Assembly (NCBI RefSeq): GCF_026162645.1 | Contig: NZ_JAOTBE010000032.1 | Span: 1-38,791 of the forward strand | Source of the DNA: Paracoccus rhizosphaerae | GTDB lineage: Bacteria > Pseudomonadota > Alphaproteobacteria > Rhodobacterales > Rhodobacteraceae | DNA: 38,791 nucleotides | Direction: 5' to 3' | Shown here: positions 8,433 through 17,811 of the stretch, in pieces | Position numbering within the stretch: position 1 is the first letter of the stretch | Layout: each line of letters opens with the position of its first letter | Translations under genes and position numbers: made by a program | The notes under the pieces: model-generated | What the model was told of the DNA's origin: nothing | Database searches by the model: none | What the model saw: only the letters and a program-made list of their open reading frames with translations

Positions 8433-9190
8433 CCGCGCGGCTGGCCCTGATCCGCCGCCATCCGATCAAGTCGGTCGGCGGAGAGGGGCTGGACAGTGTC
8501 ACCCTGCAGGCGGCCCGCCGCCTGCCTGGCGACCGCGAATGGGCGATCCTCACTGAGGGAGGAGAGCGTCATGCGATCGCTAGCCAGACCGGCGGGCAAC
8601 CCGACCGCTGGCTGCCCAAGTCCTGCTTCCTGCGCGGCGTCGCCTGCCTTGACCTGCAGGCGATCCAGGGCGGCTGGCGGGATGGCCGGCTGCATCTGTC
8701 GCACCCGAGCCACGGAGAGATCGCGGTCGATCCCGAAACCGACGGACACCGTCTGATCGACTGGCTGCGGCCGCTCTGGCCGCAGGACCTGCCCCCGCCG
8801 ACGCGGCTGGTCCGCGGCGCAGCCATTTGGACGGACCAGAAATGGCCGTGGATCTCGATCCTGTCGCTGACCAGCCTTGCCGATCTGGAAGCCCGTGCGG
8901 GGCAGACATTCGGTATCCACCGCTGGCGCGGCAACCTGTGGGTCGACGGCTGGCCGCCCTTTGCCGAACGCAACCTGATCGGCCATGTCATCCGGATCGG
9001 AAATGTCGAGCTGCGCATCAGCGCCCATGTCGGCCGCTGCGATGCCACCAGCGCGGACACCGCCAGCGGACAGCGTGACATCGACATGGTCGCGACGCTA
9101 GACCGCCTTTACGGCCACACGGATTTCGGCGTCTTCGCCGAGGTCGTCACCGGCGGCCAGATCCGCCTTCAGGATCAGGTCGCCGCATGA
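8429..9190 (+). CDS. MOSC domain-containing protein
   Basis: A 253-residue soluble protein with an N-terminal MOSC beta-barrel (RHPIKSVGGEGLDSV, then LPGDREWAI) and a C-terminal MOSC domain. The conserved Cys is in GRCDATSADTASGQRDI, followed by the typical ending HTDFGVFAEVVTGGQI. MOSC proteins bind molybdenum cofactor or act in sulfur transfer; some reduce N-hydroxylated compounds. Substrate here is unknown. It begins with GTG overlapping the yidC stop, and its own stop overlaps the engB start (ATGA at 9187-9190), so it is probably translated from the same transcript. Confidence 0.88.
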   Translation: MTARLALIRRHPIKSVGGEGLDSVTLQAARRLPGDREWAILTEGGERHAIASQTGGQPDRWLPKSCFLRGVACLDLQAIQGGWRDGRLHLSHPSHGEIAVDPETDGHRLIDWLRPLWPQDLPPPTRLVRGAAIWTDQKWPWISILSLTSLADLEARAGQTFGIHRWRGNLWVDGWPPFAERNLIGHVIRIGNVELRISAHVGRCDATSADTASGQRDIDMVATLDRLYGHTDFGVFAEVVTGGQIRLQDQVAA

Positions 9191-9837
9191 AAGTCGCCTT
9201 CCCCGTCGCCCCCGAACCCGATCCCGCCGCGGCCGAGGCCGCGCGTCTGCTGTTCGCGGGTCCGGTCGATTTCCTCAAGGGCGTCGTCGCCATGAACGGC
9301 CTGCCCGCCGCCGACCGCCCCGAGGTCTGCTTCGCCGGACGCAGCAATGTCGGCAAGTCCAGCCTGATCAACGCGCTCACCGGCCGCAAGGGCATCGCGC
9401 GCGCGTCGAACACCCCCGGCCGCACGCAAGAAATCAACTATTTCACTCTGGGGCAGCAGGCCTATCTAGTCGACCTGCCCGGCTATGGCTTTGCCAAAGC
9501 GCCGGTTGCGGTGGTCGCCAAGTGGCAGGCGCTGCTGAAGAACTATTTGGCGGGTCGGCAGACGCTCCGTCGCGCCTTCTGCCTGATCGACTCGCGACAC
9601 GGCGTGAAGGATGTCGACCACGAGATCATGACCCTGCTGGACCGCTCGGCCGTGCCCTTCCAGGTGGTCATGACCAAGACCGACAAGCTGGGCCCGAACG
9701 CCATCAAGCCGGTCCTGGCCCAGGTCGAGGAGGCGCTGCAGAAGCATCCTGCCGCCTATCCAGAAATCGTGGTTACCTCGTCCGAGAAGGGCCACGGCAT
9801 CGCTACGCTGCGCACGATCATCGCCGGGCTGGACTGA
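9187..9837 (+). CDS. engB: Ribosome biogenesis GTPase EngB (YihA/YsxC)
   Basis: An essential small GTPase acting in large-subunit assembly and cell division in the bacteria studied. Motifs are clear: G1 GRSNVGKSS (51-59), G2 region NTPGRTQEINYF, G3 DLPGYG (96-101), G4 TKTDK (163-167) and G5 TSSEKGHG near the C-terminus. Length is 216 residues with a short acidic N-terminal extension. It overlaps the MOSC gene by four bases. argB starts 48 bases after its stop. Confidence 0.95.
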   Translation: MKVAFPVAPEPDPAAAEAARLLFAGPVDFLKGVVAMNGLPAADRPEVCFAGRSNVGKSSLINALTGRKGIARASNTPGRTQEINYFTLGQQAYLVDLPGYGFAKAPVAVVAKWQALLKNYLAGRQTLRRAFCLIDSRHGVKDVDHEIMTLLDRSAVPFQVVMTKTDKLGPNAIKPVLAQVEEALQKHPAAYPEIVVTSSEKGHGIATLRTIIAGLD

Positions 9838-9885
9838 TCGGCCCATGCGCCCTAGGGTCCGCCCCGTCAGCCAGGGACCTTCAGG

Positions 9886-10800
9886 ATGAGAACACAGAAC
9901 ATGAATCGTGACTGGATCGCCACCGCCCGCACCCTTTCCGAGGCCCTGCCCTACCTTCAGCGTTATTCGGGCGCGGTCGTCGTGGTCAAGTTCGGCGGCA
10001 ATGCGATGGGTGACGACGACGCCATGGCCGAATTCGCCCGCGACATCGTGCTGATGAAGCAGGTCGGCATGAACCCGGTCGTCTGCCACGGCGGCGGACC
10101 GATGATCAACGACCTGCTGGACCGATTGGGAATCGAAAGCCGCTTCGTGCGCGGCAAGCGCGTGACCACCAAGGAAACCGTCGAAGTGGTCGAGATGGTC
10201 CTGTCGGGCCTGGTCAACAAGCGCATCGTCCAGGCCATCAACGATGCGGGCGGTCGTGCGGTCGGCATCTCGGGCAAGGACGACGACATGATGGTCTGCG
10301 AGGTCGACGACCCCGAGCTTGGCTTCGTCGGCCGCCCGGTCGAGATGAACGTCCAGATCATCCGCGACCTCTATGGCGCCGGCATGATCCCGGTCATCGC
10401 CCCCGTCGCCACGGGGATGGAGGATAACGAGACCTTCAACGTCAACGGCGACACAGCCGCCGGCGCCATCGCCGGCGCGCTGCAGGCAGACCGGCTGCTG
10501 CTCTTGACCGACGTGTCGGGCGTCAAGGACGCCAGCGGAGAGGTCGTGACCGCGCTCCACCCCGATCAGGTTCGTGCCATGATCGCTGACGGCCAGATCG
10601 CGGGGGGCATGATTCCCAAGACCGAAACGGCGCTCAAGGCGCTCGAGGACGGGGTGCGGGCCGTGGTGATCCTGGACGGGCGCGTGCCGAATGCCTGCCT
10701 GCTGGAGCTGTTCACCGAACATGGCGCAGGTTCGCTGATCCGCACCACCGAACCGCGGGTCAAGCCGCGCGGGCTGCGCCAGGGCGATACCGGCCTCTGA
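9886..10800 (+). CDS. argB: Acetylglutamate kinase
   Basis: ArgB phosphorylates N-acetylglutamate with ATP, the second step of arginine synthesis. The protein shows [11 protein letters not shown] at the phosphate site, CHGGGPMI in the acetylglutamate site, [11 protein letters not shown] and the C-terminal nucleotide-binding part with [15 protein letters not shown] and [11 protein letters not shown]. The N-terminal helix ([12 protein letters not shown]) is that of arginine-inhibited, hexameric ArgB, so feedback control by arginine is expected. Two ATGs are possible: 9886 (304 residues, AGGGA nine bases upstream) and 9901 (MNRDWIATA). I list the first; the second fits relatives equally well. 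Confidence 0.95.
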   Translation: MRTQNMNRDWIATARTLSEALPYLQRYSGAVVVVKFGGNAMGDDDAMAEFARDIVLMKQVGMNPVVCHGGGPMINDLLDRLGIESRFVRGKRVTTKETVEVVEMVLSGLVNKRIVQAINDAGGRAVGISGKDDDMMVCEVDDPELGFVGRPVEMNVQIIRDLYGAGMIPVIAPVATGMEDNETFNVNGDTAAGAIAGALQADRLLLLTDVSGVKDASGEVVTALHPDQVRAMIADGQIAGGMIPKTETALKALEDGVRAVVILDGRVPNACLLELFTEHGAGSLIRTTEPRVKPRGLRQGDTGL

Positions 10801-10867
10801 CCGGCTTGCAGGCCGGGCGATTGCTGTGGCAGGCTGCGCGGACCGGTGGCACGAAAGGCAGCCCGCG

Positions 10868-11386
10868 ATGACCCCACATGGCTACAGACGCCTGATCCTG
10901 ACCCGCCACGCCAAGTCGGCCTGGGACGATCCGACACTAGACGATCACGACCGGCCGCTGAATGACCGCGGTCGCCGGTCCGCCCGCGCGCTTGGCGACT
11001 GGATGGCCAGCCGCGGCTATGAACCCGAGGAGGTGCTGTGCTCCTCCTCGGCGCGCACGCGGGAGACCTGGTCGGTGATCGCCGGCGCACCGCTGGAAGT
11101 CCGCCCCTCGGTCCGGATCGAGCCATCGCTCTATCAGGCGGGGCCCGACCGGATGCTGGCGGTGCTGAAGACCGCAACGCAGCCCACGGTCATGATGCTG
11201 GGCCACAACCCCGGCATTTCGGAACTCGCGGCACTGCTGCCGGCCCACCCGCCGGTCGATCCGGAGTTCCGCCGCTATCCGACTGCCGCGACCCTGGTCG
11301 TCGATTTCCAGATCGACGATTGGCGCGAGGTGCAGCCCCGACAGGGCAGCGTCAAGGATTTCATCCGCTTCGACGGGCGCAACTGA
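10868..11386 (+). CDS. SixA-like histidine phosphatase
   Basis: A 172-residue member of the histidine phosphatase superfamily. It has the catalytic RHAKSAWDD motif near the N-terminus, the SSARTRETW segment with its conserved Arg, and the second His in MLGHNPGISELAALL. E. coli SixA removes phosphate from His-containing phosphotransfer proteins; the substrate here is not known. I chose ATG 10868, preceded by AAAGGCAG, over an earlier in-frame start at 10826. It is the last gene of the plus-strand run and converges on the amino acid transporter genes. Confidence 0.85.
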   Translation: MTPHGYRRLILTRHAKSAWDDPTLDDHDRPLNDRGRRSARALGDWMASRGYEPEEVLCSSSARTRETWSVIAGAPLEVRPSVRIEPSLYQAGPDRMLAVLKTATQPTVMMLGHNPGISELAALLPAHPPVDPEFRRYPTAATLVVDFQIDDWREVQPRQGSVKDFIRFDGRN

Positions 11387-11647
11387 TCCACCCGGCCTGT
11401 CCATTCCAGCGGACAGCCCCAGCCTGCGGTGTCCTACGCCCGCGGAACGCCGAAGGGCGGCGGTTTTGCAGTTCAATCGTGGACGCCGCCACAGGCTTCC
11501 AAGTGCGGCGGTGTGACTTCGCCGCCGCTTCGCCTGGCGGCCGAGCTGGATTTTGTCAGCCAGTGAGCACTGACGGGAAAGAAGCATTGCCACGGCTGGC
11601 AGCGCGGCAGGAACCTGCGCACGCTGCTTCAGTCTGGCCTTGACCGC
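11387..11647. other. Intergenic region between convergent genes
   Basis: No convincing gene is seen in these 261 bases. On the plus strand a weak 5-bp hairpin (CGCCG at 11448-11452 with CGGCG at 11458-11462) is followed by GTTTTG and might terminate the run ending with the SixA-like gene. I see no clear terminator for the transporter operon on the minus strand. Confidence 0.35.
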
Positions 11648-12424
<777 letters not shown>

Positions 12425-12430
12425 CGGGTC

Positions 12431-13885
12431 CTACCTGTGGTCGCGCTGCAGCCGGCGTTCCAGATACATCGAGTATCGCGACATGCCGAAGCAGATGAGA
12501 AAGAAGATGGCGCCGACGAAGATGAACGGCTCCCAGTAGATGCCCTTCCAGGCGATATTGGCGCGCACGGCGTCCGACATCGACTTCAGCGGGTCGTAGA
12601 GGCCGACAAAGGTCACCAGTGTCGTGTCCTTGAACATGCCGATGAAGGTCGACACGATGCCCGGAATGCTGATCTTCAGCGCCTGCGGCAACACGATCAG
12701 CCGCTGCGCCTTCCAGTAGTCTAGGCCGAGCGCGTCGGCGGCCTCGTACTGGCCCTTGGGCAGGGCGGCAAGCCCGCCGCGGATCACCTCGGCCATGTAG
12801 GCGGCGGCGAAGATCGTCACCATGATGATGACGCGCAAGATGATGTCGAAGCTGGTGCCCGGCGGCAAGAAATAGTTCAGCAGCAGCGATGCCACGAACA
12901 GCAGCGCGATCAGCGGCACACCGCGGATGAACTCGATGAACATGACGGCCAGTGACTTGATCAGGAACATGTCCGACCGCCGTGCCAGGGCCAGCACGAT
13001 GCCAAGCGGCAGCGACAGCGCGATGCCCGCCACGCCGATGGTTAGCGACAGAAGAAAGCCCCCGAAGCGGTCGGACCGCACCGGCTCGATAGCCAGCGGG
13101 ACCAGCCCTTGCGCGTCGGTCGCCGCATCACCGGCCAGGAACAGCCAGAAGAGGATGGTGACCAGCGCCGCCACGACCACGCCCAGCATCGGCGCCCGGC
13201 TGCCCAGCAGCCGCCAGGCCAGCCAGCCCAGCACAGGCCCCGCCAGCACGAAGATCGGCCCCCAAAGCGTCCCGCCCCAGAGAAACCAGACCCCGAGCAG
13301 CGGATAGACGATCGAGAACGGAAGAAGCCAAGCGATGTTGCGCTCGGACGCGAGGAAGCCGAAGGCCAGGACGACGGCGGTGAAGGCCAGCCAACCGGCC
13401 GGAACGCCCAGCCACATCATCGCGGCCAGCGTGACGATGGCAGTGATGCCCAGCACCACCCGGCGGATCGTCAGCGACGCGCCGAACAGCACCGGCGCCA
13501 GCGCGACCATCAGCAGGCCGAAGGTCATCGTCGGGCGCCAGTAAAGTTCGGGCGGGTAGAAGCCGAAAACGTACTGGTTCCAGCGTTCTCGGATGACGGC
13601 GAAGCAGGCGCCGCGCGCGCCCTCTCCCCAGGTGGCGGCAATAATCTCGCGGCATTCGGACAGGCTGGAGGCATTCCAGACGGAATGCGCGAACCAGTCC
13701 CAGAAGGTCGCGACCAGGAACCAGATGATCAGCGCCCCGAGGATCGTCAGGACGGTGTTCACCGGCCCCGAGAACAGGTTCTCGCGCAGCCAGCGGATCG
13801 CCCCCGATTGCCGGTCGGGCGGCGAGGCGGCGGGCAGCATCGTGTCGCGGACGAAGGGGACGGTCTGGGCGTGGGTGTCGCTCAT
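12431..13885 (-). CDS. bztC: Polar amino acid ABC transporter permease (AapM/BztC type)
   Basis: A 484-residue inner-membrane permease. The C-terminal third holds the binding-protein-dependent transport domain with the EAA loop (EAADALGLDYWKAQRLIVLPQ), which contacts the ATPase. The N-terminal part adds several hydrophobic segments (about 40-61 and repeatedly across about 118-250), as in the long permeases of the Bzt/Aap class, though this protein is long even for them. It starts one base after the bztB stop. Function is inferred from family and gene order. Confidence 0.92.
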   Translation of the reverse strand: MSDTHAQTVPFVRDTMLPAASPPDRQSGAIRWLRENLFSGPVNTVLTILGALIIWFLVATFWDWFAHSVWNASSLSECREIIAATWGEGARGACFAVIRERWNQYVFGFYPPELYWRPTMTFGLLMVALAPVLFGASLTIRRVVLGITAIVTLAAMMWLGVPAGWLAFTAVVLAFGFLASERNIAWLLPFSIVYPLLGVWFLWGGTLWGPIFVLAGPVLGWLAWRLLGSRAPMLGVVVAALVTILFWLFLAGDAATDAQGLVPLAIEPVRSDRFGGFLLSLTIGVAGIALSLPLGIVLALARRSDMFLIKSLAVMFIEFIRGVPLIALLFVASLLLNYFLPPGTSFDIILRVIIMVTIFAAAYMAEVIRGGLAALPKGQYEAADALGLDYWKAQRLIVLPQALKISIPGIVSTFIGMFKDTTLVTFVGLYDPLKSMSDAVRANIAWKGIYWEPFIFVGAIFFLICFGMSRYSMYLERRLQRDHR

Positions 13886-13886
13886 C

Positions 13887-15149
13887 TCACCGCTCCTTCA
13901 GTTTGACGCTGGCGTTGAAGACGTTCATCCCGGCCGAGATGATCAGGCTGAGCGCCAAATAGGTCAGCATCATCAGCACGATCGCCTCGAGTTCCCGGCC
14001 CGTCTGGTTCAGCGTCGTGCCGCCAAGAGTGCCCCGCAGGTCCATGTAACCCACGGCAATCGCAAGCGAGCTGTTCTTGGTCAGGTTCAGGTATTGCGAG
14101 ATCAGCGGCGGGATGATCACCCGCAGCGCCTGCGGCAGGATCACCAGGCTCATTGTGCGGTTCGGACGCAGGCCCAGGGCGAAGGCGGCCTCGGACTGGC
14201 CGCGGCTGACGGCCAGAATGCCAGCGCGCACGATCTCGGCGATGAAGGCGGCGGTATAGAGCGTCAGCGCCAGCCACAGCGCGACAAGCCCGTTCGAGAC
14301 GTTCAGACCGCCCGAGAAGTTGAAGCCCTGAAGACTGGGCGGTTCCAGGTGCAGGCCGAAATACCAGATCAGGAACAGCGACGGCAGCACCATCACCGCG
14401 AGCGTCTTCCACCAGGTCGTCGGCCGTTCGCCCGTCCGGTCCTGGACCGACTGCGCATGGTTGCGGATCGCCCGACGCGCGAACCAGCCGCCCACCAGCA
14501 CCACGATAAAGGCGATGGTCGCCCAGTTGAACGTGATCCGCGCGCCCAAGTCCAGGCTGCCCGGGTCGTTCGTCATCCCCAGTGTCGGGATCGAGGTATA
14601 GCGGTTGGTCAGCGCCACGTTGTCGAACAGGATCATCGACCAGGCCGGGTCTTCGCCGCGATAGGCGTTGGGCGGCGGCAGGATCTCGGTGAAGATCGCA
14701 TAGATGATCAGGATCCACAGCAGCAGCGGCATGTTACGGAAGATCTCGACAAAGACGGTCATCAGCCGCGCAAACAGCCAGTTCTTCGACAGCCGCGCCA
14801 CGCCGACGATCACCCCCAGCACCGTCGCCGAGATGCAGCCCAGGACGGCGACGATCAGCGTGTTCAGCAGACCCACGACGGCCGCGCGCAGATGCGTGTC
14901 GTCGGCGGTGTAGGGGATCGGCGTCTGCGGGATGTCGTAGCCCGCGCGCTGGAACAGGAAGCCGAAATCGAAGCTTTTTCCTAGCAGGGCCAGGTTCTGC
15001 AGCGTGTTGTTGATCAGCCACCAGAACAGCGCCATCACCAGGATGAACACGATTACCTGGAAGGTCAGCGACCGATATCGTCGGTCATGGATCAGCATGC
15101 TCAGCCGGAACGGCGGGTTCGCCGGCACCGAGACGTCCGTCATCATCAT
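13887..15149 (-). CDS. bztB: Polar amino acid ABC transporter permease (AapQ/BztB type)
   Basis: A 420-residue inner-membrane permease with an N-terminal helix (about 29-47), a loop carrying the YTADDTHLRAAVVGLLNTL segment, and the permease domain with the EAA motif (SEAAFALGLRPNRTMSLVILPQ). It should pair with the AapM-like permease to form the channel. Three consecutive ATGs (15149, 15146, 15143) could start it. The 99-base gap from the binding-protein gene holds a strong hairpin. Confidence 0.92.
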   Translation of the reverse strand: MMMTDVSVPANPPFRLSMLIHDRRYRSLTFQVIVFILVMALFWWLINNTLQNLALLGKSFDFGFLFQRAGYDIPQTPIPYTADDTHLRAAVVGLLNTLIVAVLGCISATVLGVIVGVARLSKNWLFARLMTVFVEIFRNMPLLLWILIIYAIFTEILPPPNAYRGEDPAWSMILFDNVALTNRYTSIPTLGMTNDPGSLDLGARITFNWATIAFIVVLVGGWFARRAIRNHAQSVQDRTGERPTTWWKTLAVMVLPSLFLIWYFGLHLEPPSLQGFNFSGGLNVSNGLVALWLALTLYTAAFIAEIVRAGILAVSRGQSEAAFALGLRPNRTMSLVILPQALRVIIPPLISQYLNLTKNSSLAIAVGYMDLRGTLGGTTLNQTGRELEAIVLMMLTYLALSLIISAGMNVFNASVKLKER

Positions 15150-15213
15150 TTACCCCTGTCGCCTGCCATCGGCTTGTCGCCGTTTTTCGCGGGCAGGTTC
15201 ATCGTTGCAGGAC

Positions 15214-15240
15214 AGCCGCGGGCCGGTTCGGCCCGCGGCT
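15214..15240 (-). terminator. Hairpin between the binding-protein and permease genes
   Basis: A perfect 11-bp stem (15214-15224 with 15230-15240) and 5-base loop start 8 bases after the binding-protein stop codon on the minus strand. There is no T run. Such structures in binding-protein operons usually protect the upstream mRNA or reduce read-through, giving more binding protein than permease. Confidence 0.65.
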
Positions 15241-15248
15241 CGTCGGGA

Positions 15249-16274
15249 TCAGCGGAACGGCTGCGCGTAGAGCAGGCCGCCCTGCGTCCATTGCGCGTTC
15301 AGCCCGCGGGCCAGGCCGATCGGGGTCTGTTCGCCGATGTTGGCCGCGAAGATCTCGCCATAGTTGCCATTGGCCAGGATAGCGCGGCGCGCCCATTCGG
15401 CGTCAAGGCCGATCATCGCGCCCAGTTCATCCGACACGCCCAGAAGGCGCTGGACCTCGGGGTTGTTCGACGACCGGACAAGTTCCTCGATGTTGCGCGA
15501 GGTGACGCCGTATTCCTCGGCCGCGATCAGCGCGTTCAGCGTCCAGCGGGCGATGTCGCCCCAGTTGTTGTCGCCGTGGCGCACGGCCGGCCCAAGTGGT
15601 TCCTTCGAGATGATCTCGGGCAGGATAATGTGGTTTTCCGGGTCAGCGAATGCCGCCCGCGTTGCCGCCAAGCCCGAGGCATCGGTGGTGTAGGCATCGC
15701 AGGCGCCGGCCATGTACTGCTGTTCGCCCTCGGCATTGCTGTCGATATTGACGGGCGTGTAGCTCATGTTGTTGGCGCGGAAATAGTCGGCCAGGTTCAG
15801 CTCGGTCGTAGTGCCGGTCTGTATGCAGATCGTCGCCCCGTCCAGTTCCTTGGCCGAGGTCACACCCAAGTCCTTGCGGACCATGAAGCCCTGGCCGTCG
15901 TAGTAGTTCACGCCCACGAAATCCAGCGCAAGGTCCGTATCGCGAGAGAATGTCCAGGTCGAGTTGCGGGCCAGCACGTCCACCTCGCCCGAGCTCAGCG
16001 CCGTGAAGCGGGTCTGGCCGGTGGTCGGCACGAAGCGCACCTTGTTCGGGTCGCCCAGCACGGCAGCGGCCAGGGCGCGGCAATAGGCCACGTCGAAACC
16101 CGTCCAGTTGCCGCTGGCGTCCGGCGCGGCGAAGCCCACAAGGCCCGTGTTCACGCCGCAGTTCAACTCGTCACGTTCCTTGACCTGGGCCAGGGTCGAA
16201 CCCTCTTGGGCAAGGCCCATACCGGCGATCATCGTCGCCGCGGCCACCGTTCCCAGGAAAACCGATTTTTTCAT
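15249..16274 (-). CDS. bztA: Periplasmic polar amino acid-binding protein (AapJ/BztA type)
   Basis: A 341-residue secreted solute-binding protein. The signal peptide is MKKSVFLGTVAAATMIAGMG with likely cleavage after LAQ (about 23). The mature part begins with TLAQVKERDELNCGVN and contains GFDVAYCRALAAAVLGD, typical of family 3 binding proteins. It should deliver glutamate, glutamine, aspartate or asparagine to the permeases encoded after it. I chose ATG 16274 because it opens the signal peptide and follows AGAGGT; the frame continues upstream but without sense. It heads the four-gene operon. Confidence 0.94.
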   Translation of the reverse strand: MKKSVFLGTVAAATMIAGMGLAQEGSTLAQVKERDELNCGVNTGLVGFAAPDASGNWTGFDVAYCRALAAAVLGDPNKVRFVPTTGQTRFTALSSGEVDVLARNSTWTFSRDTDLALDFVGVNYYDGQGFMVRKDLGVTSAKELDGATICIQTGTTTELNLADYFRANNMSYTPVNIDSNAEGEQQYMAGACDAYTTDASGLAATRAAFADPENHIILPEIISKEPLGPAVRHGDNNWGDIARWTLNALIAAEEYGVTSRNIEELVRSSNNPEVQRLLGVSDELGAMIGLDAEWARRAILANGNYGEIFAANIGEQTPIGLARGLNAQWTQGGLLYAQPFR

Positions 16275-16389
16275 TGTTACCTCTGTGTTGGAGCGTCCGG
16301 GCCGTCGCGCGTGGCCCGAAGGCGATGCGGACCGTGAACGGCCCTTGTCGTCATAGCACAGCCTGCAGATTGCCGTCCTAATAGGCGAC

Positions 16390-16417
16390 ATTGTGCCGAT
16401 ACAAACCGCCCCGTCAA
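16390..16417 (-). promoter_or_regulatory. Candidate promoter of the amino acid transporter operon
   Basis: On the minus strand TTGACG (16412-16417) and CACAAT (16390-16395) are 16 bases apart, about 115 bases before the binding-protein start. The -35 box matches consensus at five positions and the -10 at four. The long leader leaves room for regulation, but I see no clear operator. Confidence 0.45.
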
Positions 16418-16444
16418 GAACCGCGTCACGCCCGGCTGACGCAT

Positions 16445-17158
16445 TCAACCCATGCGGGACAGCTGCCAAAGCTTCTCTGCCCATTCCATGGACAGGCGCC
16501 GTTCCTCGGCCGCCTCGGCCGCTTCCTCATCGGCGCCCCAGCGTTCAATCTGGAAATCCTCGTCGATCCGAGACAGGCGATGCGCCTCGGCCGCGGTCAG
16601 CCGGCCGCGGATGACCGCCAGCCCCAAGACCAGAGAGCCGGGAATGGTCACCAGATCGTGCAGCGCCGTCAGCCCCCAGAGATCCAGGGCCGCCACTTCC
16701 GACCGAAGCCGCGCGACGGCGGCTGGGTCCTGCTCGACCGGGATGAGGCCCGTCGTGACGCGCAGGATGGCCCTCATCTGGTCATTCGCCCAATCCAGAA
16801 GCGGGTCCCACTCGGCCGCCTGTCGTTCGACCAGTTCGGCGGGTTCGGGTGCGCGATAGCACAGAAGGTCTGTCCCGCCATATTCGGCCAGCATGTCGAC
16901 CACGCCCTCGACCTGCGGCAGGACCTTCTCGACCGCCGAGTTTGCCGACCGCGTCAGCGGCATCGTGTGTGGCAGGATTTCCTGCGACTGCGCATCCCAT
17001 TCGGCGGCGATCGCCTGCGCCAGGGGCGCGGTCGGCAGCACCAATGGCAGCTTGCCGGGCGTCCGCAGCACGCGGTCGTCCAGCAGGATCTCGTAACCGC
17101 CGTCGGTGGCGCTGGTGTCGACCCGCGTCCAGAACCTGCGCGCCTTCCATTCGCTCAT
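16445..17158 (-). CDS. ATP12 family F1-ATPase assembly chaperone
   Basis: A 237-residue soluble protein matching the ATP12 family: MSEWKARRFWTRV at the N-terminus, LDDRVLRTPGKLPLVLPT, then AAEWDAQSQEILPHTMPLTR and YGGTDLLCYRAPEP. In mitochondria Atp12 holds the F1 alpha subunit before assembly; the bacterial proteins are presumed to do likewise. ATG 17158 overlaps the stop of the HAD gene (ATGA), which supports it over ATG-like starts farther up. It is the last gene of the rarA cluster. Confidence 0.9.
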   Translation of the reverse strand: MSEWKARRFWTRVDTSATDGGYEILLDDRVLRTPGKLPLVLPTAPLAQAIAAEWDAQSQEILPHTMPLTRSANSAVEKVLPQVEGVVDMLAEYGGTDLLCYRAPEPAELVERQAAEWDPLLDWANDQMRAILRVTTGLIPVEQDPAAVARLRSEVAALDLWGLTALHDLVTIPGSLVLGLAVIRGRLTAAEAHRLSRIDEDFQIERWGADEEAAEAAEERRLSMEWAEKLWQLSRMG

Positions 17159-17811
17159 TCGGCCCACTCCTCGATTGTCCGGGTCAGTGTGTCGAAATCG
17201 CAGGCGACCCGCGCAGCGCCGGCATCGGTCAACGCCGTAACCGGGTGATAACCCCAGCTGACGCCAAAGCCCTGCAGGCCCGCCGCACGGGCCATCAGCA
17301 TGTCGAAGCTGGTATCGCCCACCATCACCGACCGCGACGCCTCGGCCCCCGTCTCGGCCAGCGCGGCCAGCAGCATCGAGGGGTGCGGCTTCGACGGGTG
17401 GCCGTCCGCCGTCTGCAGGCTGATGAACCTGCCCTGCAGGCCATGCGCCGCGATCATCGCGTCCAGGCCGCGCCGGGACTTGCCGGTGGCGACCGCCAGC
17501 AGCAGGTCGTCCCGCGCCGCCAGCCGGTCAAGGCACTCCATCGCGCCCGGATAAAGCGGCGCCGCCCGTTCCAGCCGGGCGCGCATGAAGCTGTCCTTGT
17601 AGCCGGCCACGATCCGCGCCTGCGTCTGGACATCCGCCTCGGGCGCCAGCTCGGCGACGGCGACGGGCAGCGACAGGCCGACGATGGTCAGCACCCGCGC
17701 CTTGGGCAGCGGCGTCAGCCCGGCCTCCTCGAAGGCGAAGCTCATGGCGTGGTGGATGTGATCCTGGCTGTCGACCAGCGTGCCGTCGACGTCGAAGACG
17801 ACCAGCCTCAT
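17155..17811 (-). CDS. HAD-superfamily hydrolase, phosphoglycolate phosphatase-like
   Basis: A 218-residue HAD hydrolase. The nucleophile motif is VFDVDGTLVDS with D7 and D9, motif II is VATGKS, and the metal-binding motif is VMVGDTSFDM. The helical cap between motifs I and II puts it with Gph/phosphonatase-like enzymes, so small phosphorylated metabolites are the likely substrates. Its ATG overlaps the rluC stop and its stop overlaps the ATP12 start, both as ATGA. The open frame continues upstream through rluC in a different frame, but that is a shadow and not a fusion. Confidence 0.88.
   Translation of the reverse strand: MRLVVFDVDGTLVDSQDHIHHAMSFAFEEAGLTPLPKARVLTIVGLSLPVAVAELAPEADVQTQARIVAGYKDSFMRARLERAAPLYPGAMECLDRLAARDDLLLAVATGKSRRGLDAMIAAHGLQGRFISLQTADGHPSKPHPSMLLAALAETGAEASRSVMVGDTSFDMLMARAAGLQGFGVSWGYHPVTALTDAGAARVACDFDTLTRTIEEWAE

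Noticed and set aside
15087..16337. Long plus-strand open frame of 416 codons opposite the amino acid-binding protein
   Set aside because: It is the antisense shadow of bztA; its composition is dominated by Arg, Gly, His and Ala and it has no recognisable domain. Long antisense frames are expected in GC-rich DNA.
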